The notes: generated by a model not told the origin, from the letters alone. A stretch of 64,000 nucleotides of DNA from Carboxydocella thermautotrophica (GCA_003054495.1 CP028514.1:422501-486500); one strand, 5' to 3'. Shown: positions 16,019 to 25,851, numbered from the stretch's first letter. Translations and numbers: made by a program.

Positions 16019-18067
16019 ATGGAGCTTGACGCTCTCGATAAACTAGCAGCTTCTGTATTCGATGGGTATATAGTACGGAAGGACTTGGTGCGGAAATACA
16101 GCCGGCTGTATCCTGTACCTACATACGTGGTAGAATTCCTGCTCGGTCGGTATTGTGCAACTGTCGATGAAAAAGAGATCGAGGAAGGCCTGGAGATTGT
16201 TGAGAGGCAATTAAAGGATCGCACGATTAGGACCGGTGAAGAAGAACTTTTTAAAGCACGGGCAAGAGAGATTGGCTCGGTCAAAATAATTGACCTCATC
16301 AAGGCTCGATTGGACACCAAAAACGATTGTTTTGTTGCTGAACTGCCGAGCCTGGGGCTAAAAGATGTCCGGATTGACGATAACCTGGTTCGTGAAAATG
16401 AGCGAATGCTGACCGATGGGTTTTATGCAGAAGTCACCCTCGTCTATGATGCTGCCATTGCCCAGGAGAAAAACGGTCGTCCCTTCGCCATTGAAAGCTT
16501 ACGAGCCATTCAACTTTCAAAGGTAGACGCACTGACAGTACTACAGCGAGGGAGGAGTCAATTCACCACCGACGAATGGAAACGTCTTCTAATACGTTCC
16601 GTAGGATTAGAACCGGATGCACTTTCAGAACGGGCTCAAAATATCGCCTTATTGCGGATGGTGCCTTTTGTAGAGCGAAACTACAATCTTGTTGAAATAG
16701 GCCCCCGGGGGACCGGCAAAAGCCATTTGTTTCAGCAAATCTCTCCTTACTCCCATTTAATTTCAGGTGGTAAAGCCACAGTGGCTAAAATGTTTGTGAA
16801 TAATGCCACCGGGCAACGTGGTCTTGTCTGCCACTATGATGTCGTGTGCTTTGATGAAGTATCCGGTATATCCTTCGATCAGAAAGACGGCGTCAACATT
16901 ATGAAAGGCTACATGGCCTCTGGCGAATTCTCCCGCGGTAAGGAAAGTATTCGTGCTTCCGGCGGCATTGTAATGCTGGGGAATTTTGATGTGGATGTTC
17001 AGCAACAGCAACGCATCGGCCATTTATTTAGTCCACTCCCGCCGGAGATGCGGGATGATACGGCTTTTATGGACCGTATTCATGCCTATGTTCCAGGGTG
17101 GGAGTTTCCCAAGCTCAATCCAAATATTCATCTTACGGATCATTTTGGATTAGTTAGCGACTTTCTCTCCGAGTGCTGGCACAAACTCCGTGATGGTAGC
17201 CGGGTTTCCGTGCTGCAGGGTAGGGTTAACTGGGGAGGAGCGCTCAGCGGTCGTGATATTGAAGCCGTCAATAAAACCGTTAGCGGCCTGATCAAGCTGC
17301 TTTTCCCTGATCCCGAGATGTCGATACCTGATGAAGAGCTGGAAAAGATCGTCCGAATTGCCCTGGAATTACGTCGCAGGGTGAAAGAACAGCAAAAGCG
17401 CTGTCTTAAGACGGAATTTCGAAATACTCATTTCAGCTACTCCATGGGAGTAGATGGGGTGGAACAGTTTGTTTCCACGCCGGAACTCCATAGTGATGAA
17501 ACCATTGACAGTGATCCCTTGCCTCCAGGGCAGATATGGGCGATCAGTCCCGGTGGTCAGGACGCTTCGCCAGCTTTATATCGAATAGAGGTTACCGTTG
17601 GTCCTGGCAGTGGAGTAAAAATTCTTAACTCACCCGTTCCGCCGGCATTTCGGGAGAGCGTCCGTTACGGAGAACAGAATCTGTATGTTAGAGCCAAAGA
17701 GCTGGTTGGAGACCGCGATCCGCGCGCGCATGAGTTTTCCATCCAATTACGCGCTATGGACGTGGAACGTTCAGGCCAGGGACTCGGATTACCAGTGCTG
17801 ATTGCCCTTTGCGGCGCTCTAATTGAGCGAAGCGTTAAGGGTGGATTGATCATAGTCGGAGCCTTAAACCTTGGCGGTTCAATTGAGATGATACCAAATC
17901 CGGTTGCTGTGGCCGAACTGGCCCTTGAGAAAGGAGCTACGACGCTGTTAATGCCAATATCTTCTCGAAGGCAACTGTTTGATCTTCCTGACGAAATGGC
18001 TACGAAGATCAACATCGAATTCTATGCTGATGCAACGGATGCTTTTGTTAAGGCGATTGTTGATTAG
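16019..18067 (+). CDS. brxL: BREX Lon-like AAA+ protein BrxL
   Basis: A 682-residue AAA+ protein with a Lon-protease-like C-terminus, the last core gene of type 1 BREX. Walker A is EIGPRGTGKSH near residue 227, a Walker B-like element is VVCFDEVSGIS, and the BrxL hallmark RIGHLFSPLPPEMRDD follows. The C-terminal Lon-like domain (about 540-680) has GLGLPVLIALCGALIERSV and LNLGGSIEMIPN. The position where Lon has its catalytic Ser (usually GPSAG) reads SGQGLGLPV, so peptidase activity is doubtful. BrxL homologues form DNA-translocating rings. Confidence 0.95.
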   Translation: MELDALDKLAASVFDGYIVRKDLVRKYSRLYPVPTYVVEFLLGRYCATVDEKEIEEGLEIVERQLKDRTIRTGEEELFKARAREIGSVKIIDLIKARLDTKNDCFVAELPSLGLKDVRIDDNLVRENERMLTDGFYAEVTLVYDAAIAQEKNGRPFAIESLRAIQLSKVDALTVLQRGRSQFTTDEWKRLLIRSVGLEPDALSERAQNIALLRMVPFVERNYNLVEIGPRGTGKSHLFQQISPYSHLISGGKATVAKMFVNNATGQRGLVCHYDVVCFDEVSGISFDQKDGVNIMKGYMASGEFSRGKESIRASGGIVMLGNFDVDVQQQQRIGHLFSPLPPEMRDDTAFMDRIHAYVPGWEFPKLNPNIHLTDHFGLVSDFLSECWHKLRDGSRVSVLQGRVNWGGALSGRDIEAVNKTVSGLIKLLFPDPEMSIPDEELEKIVRIALELRRRVKEQQKRCLKTEFRNTHFSYSMGVDGVEQFVSTPELHSDETIDSDPLPPGQIWAISPGGQDASPALYRIEVTVGPGSGVKILNSPVPPAFRESVRYGEQNLYVRAKELVGDRDPRAHEFSIQLRAMDVERSGQGLGLPVLIALCGALIERSVKGGLIIVGALNLGGSIEMIPNPVAVAELALEKGATTLLMPISSRRQLFDLPDEMATKINIEFYADATDAFVKAIVD

Positions 18068-18090
18068 TATACAAAGCTGGGGGATTCGAG

Positions 18091-21000
18091 TTGACAGTTA
18101 GAACCCAAGGGCTTGCAGCCGCACACCGAGGATATATATATCAAGATTTAGCGACGGCCTATTTCTTTGCTATAGGGTTGGTGGATCGCTTTGTCACAAT
18201 GACTGTTGACCGTAAGGTCTACCCCGGTGACCGGTTTGACGATCTGACGGTTCGAAAAACCGTAGGTGTTGTGCGGCGGCAATTCAAATCTAGTGAAAAC
18301 GATGCAAGGTGTTTAGAAATTAAGGATTTCACTACCGACCGTACAAGTCTAAGAATTGATTACCTTGTCCGTAGTTATAAGAAAACTAGTACGTCAGCAG
18401 CAGAAGAATATCGCCTTTGCGCTACATGGGCGAGACCTACGGACCCTAATCTTTTAATGCTTCTTGAGGAGGTTCCTGGACAAGTATCTTTTACAGGCCA
18501 CCCCTCAAAACTTTACCGTCTACGACCTGATTTAATCTGGCCTGAGGGTGGTTCGCCTGTTTGGAAGCCACTTCGGGAGGCAGGGGACATTTCGCGGCAG
18601 GATTTTGTTGACTTCGCCGCACGCTTTATTATCGAATTGGAGTGCCCGCAGGCATCCAGCGACCTTACTAATCCTGGGCCACTCGAAAGGCTGCTTTTCC
18701 GTGTTCTGTCAGAGAGCATTGGTGTGGGGCGCTACCCGAATCAGCATCGAAACGAAGTGGATGTTGCGGCCAGGTTGGTACAGTTAGCTAACAAAGCGCG
18801 GTCTGAGGGCCAGACTTTGGAGCCAACAGATATAGAGGCCGAACTTCGTCTGCGCACGGATTATGGGCGGGTAGCCCAAAAGTTTGCGCTCGATAGGGCA
18901 GAGTTTGTTAATCGGGACTCACTGCAGAACATTCTGCTTGACCAAATCAAGTCTCAAAAAGTGGTTATCCTCACCGGTGGCCCAGGTTCTGGAAAATCGT
19001 GGATACTTACTCACCTTGCTGAAAAGTTGCGAAACCGTGGGAACTTGGTGGCGCGTCATTATTGTTACCTGGAACCAGGTGACCCGGATGTCCAGCGGCG
19101 TGTTACGACAAATGTTCTCTTTGCTAATCTGATTGCTGAGTTAGTAGATAGTCTTCCAGCACTTAAGGAGAGACATCGGCCGATTTATGCAGCAGGTCCT
19201 CGTGAACTGGAAACCTTATTACAACATGCCGTTGAGTTAGATACTACAAAAAAGGTTGTTTTAATCATTGATGGTATTGATCACATTTCCCGCGTATTAA
19301 GTGAGTCCCGCTCGGTTGCGGCGGAAGACACTGACATCGTTGAGGAACTTGCTGCACTTAATCTACCTGAGGGTGTATGTCTTGTAATCGGCTCGCAACC
19401 TGGTGAACAACTTAATCCTTTACTAGGTTCTGCTACGCCCATTACCATGCCAGATTGGGAACGCCAAGAAATCGCTGTTCTGGCTGACCGTCTTGGAGTC
19501 ATTGAGATTTTGCGGAAGGAAGGGTTTGCAGACATCGAAGAGGAGTTCATCGTCGAACTCCATCAGCGTGCCGAGGGCAATCCCCTATATGCAACGTTTT
19601 TATGCCGCCAAATCCTGGTCCAATTTAGGGGGCGTAGCGCGTTCAATCCGATGGAATCTCTTCGGGAGGCTCCGCTTGCTGGCGGTAACATTTCTTCATA
19701 TTATGAATATCTTCTTCGCACGGTCCACCTTGACTGCCGCATAATTGCTGAGTTTCTTGGAGTCATTGATTTCGGGGTTACGGAGCGAGAGTTGCAAGAA
19801 ATCTTCCCCGAAATTACCCACCACATTCCGATTGCACTAGCTCATTTGTCTCCTATTCTAAAGCGGGTAACTGCCCAGGGGGGAGTAAGGATTTATCATG
19901 AGAGCTTCCGCCGCTTTATTATGGAGTATATCCGGGCTTGCGGGGGCTCAGTCGCGGCTATTCTCTCGCGAGTAATTGACTGGCTTACCAAACGGGGATT
20001 TTATGATGAAGCAAAGGCATATCGTTTCCTACTTCCCTGTTTGCGTCGGGCAGGACGGAATCAAGAGATCCTCGAAATGGTCGGCCCCAATTTCGTGTCT
20101 GATAGTGTTGCAGCCGGACATCCACGCAGTGCAATTGAAGCCAACTTGGGAATTGCCATCGACGTCGCCACAGAAGAGCGAGATTGGCCAGCCTTGTCCC
20201 GTTGTGCCGAATTGCTTCGTTCAGTTCATACGTGCTTTGAGGAAAAGCTCTTGGACGTTGAGTTATACGGGCGAACCTTCGCAGCTGTGTTCGGGGCCGC
20301 AGCGCTTAGTGAACGGTTGCTTTTTGATGGGCAACCAACCATGCCACGGGATCAAGGACTTATCCTTTGCTCACTCTGTGACGATGCCGGTGAAGGGCCT
20401 CCATGGGAGGAATATCTTAATCTTCCGAGGAGCAATAGTGAGGACTCTAATAGTGAGAAGACTGCCGTAGCCGAATTTCACGGATGGCTTCGTGTCAAAG
20501 GTTTAGAAGAAATGAGTGAACGTGTGTCAACCTGGCTTGAACGTACCTCAGACCCTCCTCTGGAATATCTTCGCGGAATACTGCGTAAGCTTGTACAATT
20601 TGGTGGTCCTCCTACCCTCATTAAATTATTAGATAGATCACGCATGGCAACCGAGATTGCAAGTGTGGTCAAGTTGGAACTTGCACGGGCATACTTTGAA
20701 AATGGGGATCTTAAGGCAGCAAGCGAAGTCGCTACCCAAGCTGTACAGGGTACCACCTCTGTTGAATTGGCCTATGAATGTTTAACCCTAGGCGCAGCAC
20801 TGACCGAGGTAGCCAAAAAGTGCCCTGATCTTGACACACTACATATTGGTCTTGACGGGGAACGCCATTACCTGGATACAGAACCGGTGCGTAAATGGGT
20901 GGCGGGTATCGGAATTACAGCCTTTACAAATCCCCGCCTTCTTTCAACGTGGCTAAGCCGCGTCGAAGGAAAAGGATGGTATCGGGCCTGGCTTCGGTTT

Positions 21001-24000
21001 GTCATATTACTTTCACTAGCAGAAGTGAAAGCCCAGCAAGATGCCCCTGCTGCTGAAGAAGATATATTAGCTGCCCTAAGAGAGTTGGCTAGCGATACCT
21101 ATCCATTTAGAGGTGTACCTCGAGCCTGTGACCTTTATCGAATTCATACGGTTATACATGACACTATTTCCCGCGCTCTTCGATTATTGCATGGGATACA
21201 GCAATGGGATGAAGCGCTGGACTTACTTGCCAAAATAGCAGATGGTACAACCACATACTTTCAAGGCATACCAGATGGGCCCCTTATTCCAGAAGCATTA
21301 ATCGAGATACTATTGCCATATAGCTCCCGGAAGGAACTCAATGAGCGGATTGTGCAGGCAATTGAACGTCAGGTGAAACGGGCTGAAAAAGTTGGTGAGT
21401 TCTATGAAATCCATGCTACACACGAGATGTATTTATCACTTGCATTAGCAAAATGTGGGCATATAGATCTTGCCCGCGCTCGGTGGCAGAATGCAGCTGT
21501 GTACCTTACTGCATACGGTTTTCGAAAGGATATTACTATATATGAGCTCCTAGAGAGTCTACCGGTATTGGGTTCTGCTGACTCTGAACGAACAATTAGC
21601 GCCTTGGCTAAAGTTCAGCCACTGGTGGATGCAGTGGTAGATCATACTGATGGCAAGGAAACCCGCCATGCCCCAAACCATTGGTTTCGTACCTTGATCA
21701 AAGTCGATTTAGTTGGAGGGCTTGCTTTGCTGGCACGCTCGCTTGTGTTGCGGGGTGGGAGAATTGACTGGCGGCTGGAAAGTGCAATCGAAGATGTCAT
21801 CGATGCTAGCAGAGAAATTGGGAATCCTCTTATTCTTAACTTCCTGGAGTCAACCTTACCATTCACAGGTGCGGTAGAAGAGGTAGAAAAGCGGCTAACA
21901 GTGATCGAACGCCTTCTAAGTGTGGACCCTATAGCAGGCGAACAAGCCCTTCGTAGGCTTGCTGCACAGGTTCAGGGTGATTCAGAAAAATTCAATTCTG
22001 CTGCTTACGAAAAGGTGGAAGGATTTGCACAAAGCCATGACTTTTCCCTACCTGCGGGTAGGCACGAAGTAGGTCCGACAGAGACGGAAAGTGGCGAGAC
22101 ACGGACAACTACATTGCATAAACAAGATGATTTCCCCGTGTTTCATGATGAGCCATTATTTCCGTGCGAGGCAACCCCTCTAGACATTATGAAGGAATTG
22201 CGTCAAACTCGCCGGCAGTCCCTGGATAAAGGGATTAACCAGCCTAAGTTCGTCAATGCCCTGGGCTACCGACTTGTTGAATTGCTAGATCAGGGTAAAG
22301 AAAGCGAAGTTATCCGCCTGATACGATACTGGGCGCGCGAACACTTCTTTGGAAGTGCAGCAACACCATTGGCCGAATTAGCAGAGGGACTTCAACGACA
22401 TGGATACACTCGTGCTGCGTGTATTGCCTATACACTGGCTTACGCGCGCTCGCGAGGAGGTGGAGGCTGGTTAGTGTTGGGTGGTCAGGCATACGAGCCT
22501 TGGCTTATGCATGCACTGACATTATCAAAAAATGAAGCCATAGAAACTTTGGCGATGGAGATTGCTCATCTTCTCCACAAATCAACATATGTTATCGGTA
22601 TTACGAGGCATCTTACCGAACTGTGTGTAGCGTGGGGCCAAGTCGATGTTGCCTTTGCGGTATGGAATGCTGCATTCGAAGTTATTAACCATCGTTTGCC
22701 TCGGGGCGAAATCCCAGTCGGTCCTTTTGTACCGTATACGCCACAGGATACCCCACTATGGTCGCTTGATGAGGGCCTTCTATCAGTTCTATTGGCTAGA
22801 GTCAGTCACCCGGAACTTGAGAGGAAGTTAACAGCCCTCTCCAGCCTTGCAGCCATAATTGGGTCTATCACGAAGAATGTTATTGCCCCATTGCAACAAA
22901 CGCTTCGTTTAGATACCCCATTAACCTCCATCCTAGTAATACTTCAGACGCTTCTGGAAGCAGAAACAAAGCCTTATGATATTACTACTGCCCTGCGTGC
23001 TGAGCTTTTAGAACTTAGTAGATGTGAAAGTTTCGGTCTACGTATCCTAGCTCAAGTTCTTCTCAAACGGGCCAGTATTAAACCACTAGCCGGAAACCCA
23101 TCTAACCTACGTTCGGTAGCAATGCAATTGGAAAACAATAAAGAAAAAGCCATCCTCTCGCTTGATTGGGGCAACCGCATAAAAACAATTGCAAACATCT
23201 GGCCGCAGTTTCCATCATATATAGCGGTACATTTCAACCAGCTTTGGGATGGATCAAAAGTTCATGAGGAGCGGGCGCGGTCTCGCCATAAAGCTGCGAA
23301 GGACCACGTGAGGCGTAACTTACCTCCAGTACCTTTACTTTTTTGGGAGAATGAATTGTTTGAATGTGCCTTCCATGATGTTTTGAATGGAGTCGATGCT
23401 TACCTTTGGCGTCGAGGTTTATGGACTCCTACTGCTACCAATGAAATTGCGGAGAGGGTCTTGCCACATTTAAAGCTTCACGTTGCAACCTGGCATAGCC
23501 GAGTCGTCCGCCCACCCTTTCCTCTACCCAGTGAGCAGTGTACTGAAATACTACCAGTTTCTGTTATCGATGGTGAGGATGAGTATAACGGCTGGTATCG
23601 CTGCGGCTACTACGAGGAGGAACTGATTTTAGACAATAAAGTGCTGGGTGATGTAGTTGAGAAAGTGACTGTGGTTGCTGGGATTGTGTTTTTGGAGAGC
23701 TTCGGTTTTAAGAAGCCCTTTCCCTTAGGGAATGGTAATGCAGAATTTTGGTGGGAACAGGGTAATGACATTCCTTTTTTGCACCCAGATGGGTTCGTTG
23801 GACCTCTGGTTGGTTTGGATTGGATAAGTGATTTTTTAGGTGTGCGTCCCATTTTGATGTTACCACCTACGCTCAAGGCACGATGGGGGTTACAGCCAGG
23901 TCTGTGGCCCGGCCCGCTAAAATTAGTTGACAGGCAAGGCCAAGCTGCAGTTGTTTTCCGTTGCTGGAAAGTACGCCCTGTAGGTGACGATCTTGCTCAG

Positions 24001-24129
24001 GAGATCCCGATGTTGCAAGGATGTGAACTCCTTGTGCGACCCGACCTGTTTAATCAGCTATTACAGGGTTCCATGCGGATTCCGGTTGAAGTAAAAGAAA
24101 TAATTCATAGTGCCCCAGGTGATTACTAG
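18091..24129 (+). CDS. Giant STAND NTPase with Cap4/DUF4297-like nuclease domain (Avs-like)
   Basis: A 2012-residue protein in the BREX operon, 23 nt after brxL, starting at TTG with GGGGG upstream. The N-terminus (about 1-200) has the layout of Cap4/DUF4297 dsDNA nucleases: HRGYIYQDLATAYFF (12-26), the pair D50-D51, then Q64-x-K66 in RRQFKS, which matches a PD-(D/E)xK active site. A STAND-type NTPase follows with Walker A GGPGSGKSW near residue 296 and Walker B KVVLIIDGIDHI near 391. The remaining 1400 residues are rich in Leu/Ala/Glu helices, consistent with a TPR-like solenoid sensor. Avs proteins have this architecture; the specific assignment is an inference. Confidence 0.82.
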   Translation: MTVRTQGLAAAHRGYIYQDLATAYFFAIGLVDRFVTMTVDRKVYPGDRFDDLTVRKTVGVVRRQFKSSENDARCLEIKDFTTDRTSLRIDYLVRSYKKTSTSAAEEYRLCATWARPTDPNLLMLLEEVPGQVSFTGHPSKLYRLRPDLIWPEGGSPVWKPLREAGDISRQDFVDFAARFIIELECPQASSDLTNPGPLERLLFRVLSESIGVGRYPNQHRNEVDVAARLVQLANKARSEGQTLEPTDIEAELRLRTDYGRVAQKFALDRAEFVNRDSLQNILLDQIKSQKVVILTGGPGSGKSWILTHLAEKLRNRGNLVARHYCYLEPGDPDVQRRVTTNVLFANLIAELVDSLPALKERHRPIYAAGPRELETLLQHAVELDTTKKVVLIIDGIDHISRVLSESRSVAAEDTDIVEELAALNLPEGVCLVIGSQPGEQLNPLLGSATPITMPDWERQEIAVLADRLGVIEILRKEGFADIEEEFIVELHQRAEGNPLYATFLCRQILVQFRGRSAFNPMESLREAPLAGGNISSYYEYLLRTVHLDCRIIAEFLGVIDFGVTERELQEIFPEITHHIPIALAHLSPILKRVTAQGGVRIYHESFRRFIMEYIRACGGSVAAILSRVIDWLTKRGFYDEAKAYRFLLPCLRRAGRNQEILEMVGPNFVSDSVAAGHPRSAIEANLGIAIDVATEERDWPALSRCAELLRSVHTCFEEKLLDVELYGRTFAAVFGAAALSERLLFDGQPTMPRDQGLILCSLCDDAGEGPPWEEYLNLPRSNSEDSNSEKTAVAEFHGWLRVKGLEEMSERVSTWLERTSDPPLEYLRGILRKLVQFGGPPTLIKLLDRSRMATEIASVVKLELARAYFENGDLKAASEVATQAVQGTTSVELAYECLTLGAALTEVAKKCPDLDTLHIGLDGERHYLDTEPVRKWVAGIGITAFTNPRLLSTWLSRVEGKGWYRAWLRFVILLSLAEVKAQQDAPAAEEDILAALRELASDTYPFRGVPRACDLYRIHTVIHDTISRALRLLHGIQQWDEALDLLAKIADGTTTYFQGIPDGPLIPEALIEILLPYSSRKELNERIVQAIERQVKRAEKVGEFYEIHATHEMYLSLALAKCGHIDLARARWQNAAVYLTAYGFRKDITIYELLESLPVLGSADSERTISALAKVQPLVDAVVDHTDGKETRHAPNHWFRTLIKVDLVGGLALLARSLVLRGGRIDWRLESAIEDVIDASREIGNPLILNFLESTLPFTGAVEEVEKRLTVIERLLSVDPIAGEQALRRLAAQVQGDSEKFNSAAYEKVEGFAQSHDFSLPAGRHEVGPTETESGETRTTTLHKQDDFPVFHDEPLFPCEATPLDIMKELRQTRRQSLDKGINQPKFVNALGYRLVELLDQGKESEVIRLIRYWAREHFFGSAATPLAELAEGLQRHGYTRAACIAYTLAYARSRGGGGWLVLGGQAYEPWLMHALTLSKNEAIETLAMEIAHLLHKSTYVIGITRHLTELCVAWGQVDVAFAVWNAAFEVINHRLPRGEIPVGPFVPYTPQDTPLWSLDEGLLSVLLARVSHPELERKLTALSSLAAIIGSITKNVIAPLQQTLRLDTPLTSILVILQTLLEAETKPYDITTALRAELLELSRCESFGLRILAQVLLKRASIKPLAGNPSNLRSVAMQLENNKEKAILSLDWGNRIKTIANIWPQFPSYIAVHFNQLWDGSKVHEERARSRHKAAKDHVRRNLPPVPLLFWENELFECAFHDVLNGVDAYLWRRGLWTPTATNEIAERVLPHLKLHVATWHSRVVRPPFPLPSEQCTEILPVSVIDGEDEYNGWYRCGYYEEELILDNKVLGDVVEKVTVVAGIVFLESFGFKKPFPLGNGNAEFWWEQGNDIPFLHPDGFVGPLVGLDWISDFLGVRPILMLPPTLKARWGLQPGLWPGPLKLVDRQGQAAVVFRCWKVRPVGDDLAQEIPMLQGCELLVRPDLFNQLLQGSMRIPVEVKEIIHSAPGDY

Positions 24130-24197
24130 AAATAGAGTGCTGTATTGATTTTCCTTACGAAATTTTTATTTTTACAAGCAATTAAAGGTACGAGCAG

Positions 24198-24473
24198 ATG
24201 CGTCTTCTAATGGCGGTGATGGTCGCTGGTGCCTTTGGCAGTTATATCAGGATCGAAAGTGCCCAGCGCATTGGTTTGCTGCCGGTAATTCCCGGCGGAC
24301 GTGTTGTGGCGGTCGGCAATGCTGCCGGAGATGGGGCCCGGCTGGCCCTGGTTTCCCGTAGCCAGCGGGAGCTGGCCAGGGAACTGGCGGCGCGGGCCCG
24401 GCATATAGAGCTGTCCGCCCATCCGGATTTTCGGCGGGAGTTTTTACAAGCCCTTCAGTTCCCGGTGATTTGA
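24198..24473 (+). pseudogene. C-terminal remnant of a RACo/DUF4445 protein
   Basis: The 91 codons match only the C-terminal end of the DUF4445 family, the ASKHA-type reductive activators of corrinoid proteins: VAGAFGSYIRIESAQRIG, LLPVIPGG, VVAVGNAAGDGARLALVS, then IELSAHPDFRREFLQALQF. The [2Fe-2S] ferredoxin and the main ATPase portion are missing upstream, where the BREX-linked gene ends 68 nt away. The island junction therefore appears to have cut this gene. No ribosome-binding site precedes the ATG. Confidence 0.75.
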
Positions 24474-24506
24474 CATTGATATAAACGGGGTGTTGTGTAT
24501 ATTAAT

Positions 24507-24841
24507 ATGCTAAGGGGAGCAGAAAAAATTATCCAGGATTATGGCTATTTCCCTACTTTTCATGATGATATCATCAAGGAAATTCAAATTACTCCCGGGC
24601 GAATAGAAATAAAGGCAGAGATGGTAACTTTCCCGAAGGGCGAAACTCTTATCCTGATGTAATTTTTGTTTGTGAAGGGATAAACTCCTTTGAACAAGAA
24701 TATGTAATCGATGATTTGCTAACCTATATTTTTAATTTAGACTTTACAATGGTTGACAACTTGATCCAGATGGAAATAGCCGGGGATGGAGTGGTAGGCA
24801 GAGTTGTATGTAAAAATCTTGAAATAAAATTAGCTGATTAA
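24507..24841 (+). pseudogene. Frameshifted small gene, Imm50-like
   Basis: The first frame starts at ATG 24507 behind a weak purine-rich stretch and reads MLRGAEKIIQDYGYFPTFHD and on to residue 51. A second frame, offset by two, continues with PDVIFVCEGINSFEQEYVID and ends in KNLEIKLAD at 24841. Together they would make about 110 residues. The FPTFHDDIIKEI motif resembles Imm50-type immunity proteins (weak match). A single indel around 24630-24650 explains the break. Confidence 0.55.
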
Positions 24842-25036
24842 ATCCGGTGGGAAATATTTAGTTTGCTTAGAGGACGATGACCTTTTTGCACATTCTCCAC
24901 ATCAGTCTGGTCGTCATTTTGGCAACAAATATGCGATAATAAAGGAAACGCGTAAACAACTTGTTGACTAAAAGGGATAATCAACATATACCATATACTA
25001 TAAAAAAGGGGTGTTAAATTTTATTAATACGGGCCA
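24842..25036. other. Intergenic stretch beyond the island
   Basis: It holds one open stretch of about 40 codons ending at a TAA near 24971 (contains HSPHQSGRHFGNKYAIIKET) with no start codon or ribosome-binding site, then A+T-rich sequence. No recognisable gene or RNA was seen. Confidence 0.4.
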
Positions 25037-25481
25037 ACTACTCAGGATAAAAAATAACCATCTGAGCCTTTACAGTTTCTTCGCCTGCATTAAAATAGGC
25101 ATGGGGCCTGTCCGCCTTAAACCTGATGGCATCCATTGCCCTGACCAAAGCGGCGGCCTTCCTGACTTTTACTCCGGGCCCTAATAATATCATGGCTCTG
25201 GTCAATGCAACCAGTTCGGATTCCGCAGGACTCTGTTTTCCCTTTTTTTGGCCTATGTTGGTCTGGTGGCAACCTCTAGCTGGGTACTATCCGGAGTGAT
25301 GTTCAAACGCTGGCCTGCTATCGGCGACCGTTTAATATTGTACTGGGTTTGCTTCTGATTTATAGCGCGATTTCTATTTCAGGGATGATTAAGTAAAATT
25401 TTTTCGACTATGTTACATTTCTATGCGAAAAACACTATATGTATATAGTGAACAGGCACGAGGATAGTCCTCGTGCCTGCA
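25037..25481. repeat. Degenerate partial copy of the regulator-lysE locus
   Basis: This is a shrunken direct copy of 3682-5050. 25038-25146 matches the 3' end of the XRE-cupin gene, about 25147-25163 matches an internal piece of it, 25163-25215 matches the start of lysE (TPGPNNIMALVNA), and about 25225-25396 matches its end. The last part is the same terminator hairpin (CAGGCACGAGGA / TCCTCGTGCCTG, 25453-25479). Internal deletions remove most of both genes, so neither is functional. With the intact locus at 3682-5050 it brackets the BREX island in direct orientation. Confidence 0.88.
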
Positions 25482-25515
25482 TTGCTTACAGCAATAAAAA
25501 TCTGGAGGGAATATT

Positions 25516-25851
25516 ATGGTAAATGAGGAATTTACAACATTGCGTCAAACGGAAGAGATGTTGAAGTATCTGGGCATAGATACATCTACTTTTTCATTAG
25601 CGGATTTACGGCAAATGCAGCCTAAACTGGAGGTTCTGGAAAGGTTTGATAAACGAATGCTGCCGGTGGAAAAAACACTGAACCGGATTATGGCAGAAGG
25701 GGAATATACAACAGCAGAGGCAGTGGTGATCCTTGTTACTTATGTATTAAATTTGATTCAAAAAGCCAAAGGCGATGAAGGCATAGATATACTTGTTTCC
25801 CTGCCGGAGTATTATATACAGGCATTATTGCATATTATGGACAAGGATTGA
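25516..25851 (+). CDS. Small protein of unknown function
   Basis: A 111-residue, mostly helical, acidic protein with no family I recognise. The ATG follows CTGGAGGGAATATT, a good ribosome-binding site. Segments such as TTLRQTEEMLKYLGIDTSTF and AEAVVILVTYVLNLIQKAKG suggest two or more amphipathic helices and no signal peptide. It stands alone between the degenerate lysE copy and the helicase gene. Confidence 0.65.
   Translation: MVNEEFTTLRQTEEMLKYLGIDTSTFSLADLRQMQPKLEVLERFDKRMLPVEKTLNRIMAEGEYTTAEAVVILVTYVLNLIQKAKGDEGIDILVSLPEYYIQALLHIMDKD

Noticed and set aside
24198..24473. Considered as a complete small gene
   Set aside because: It matches only the very C-terminus of a much longer family and lacks a ribosome-binding site.
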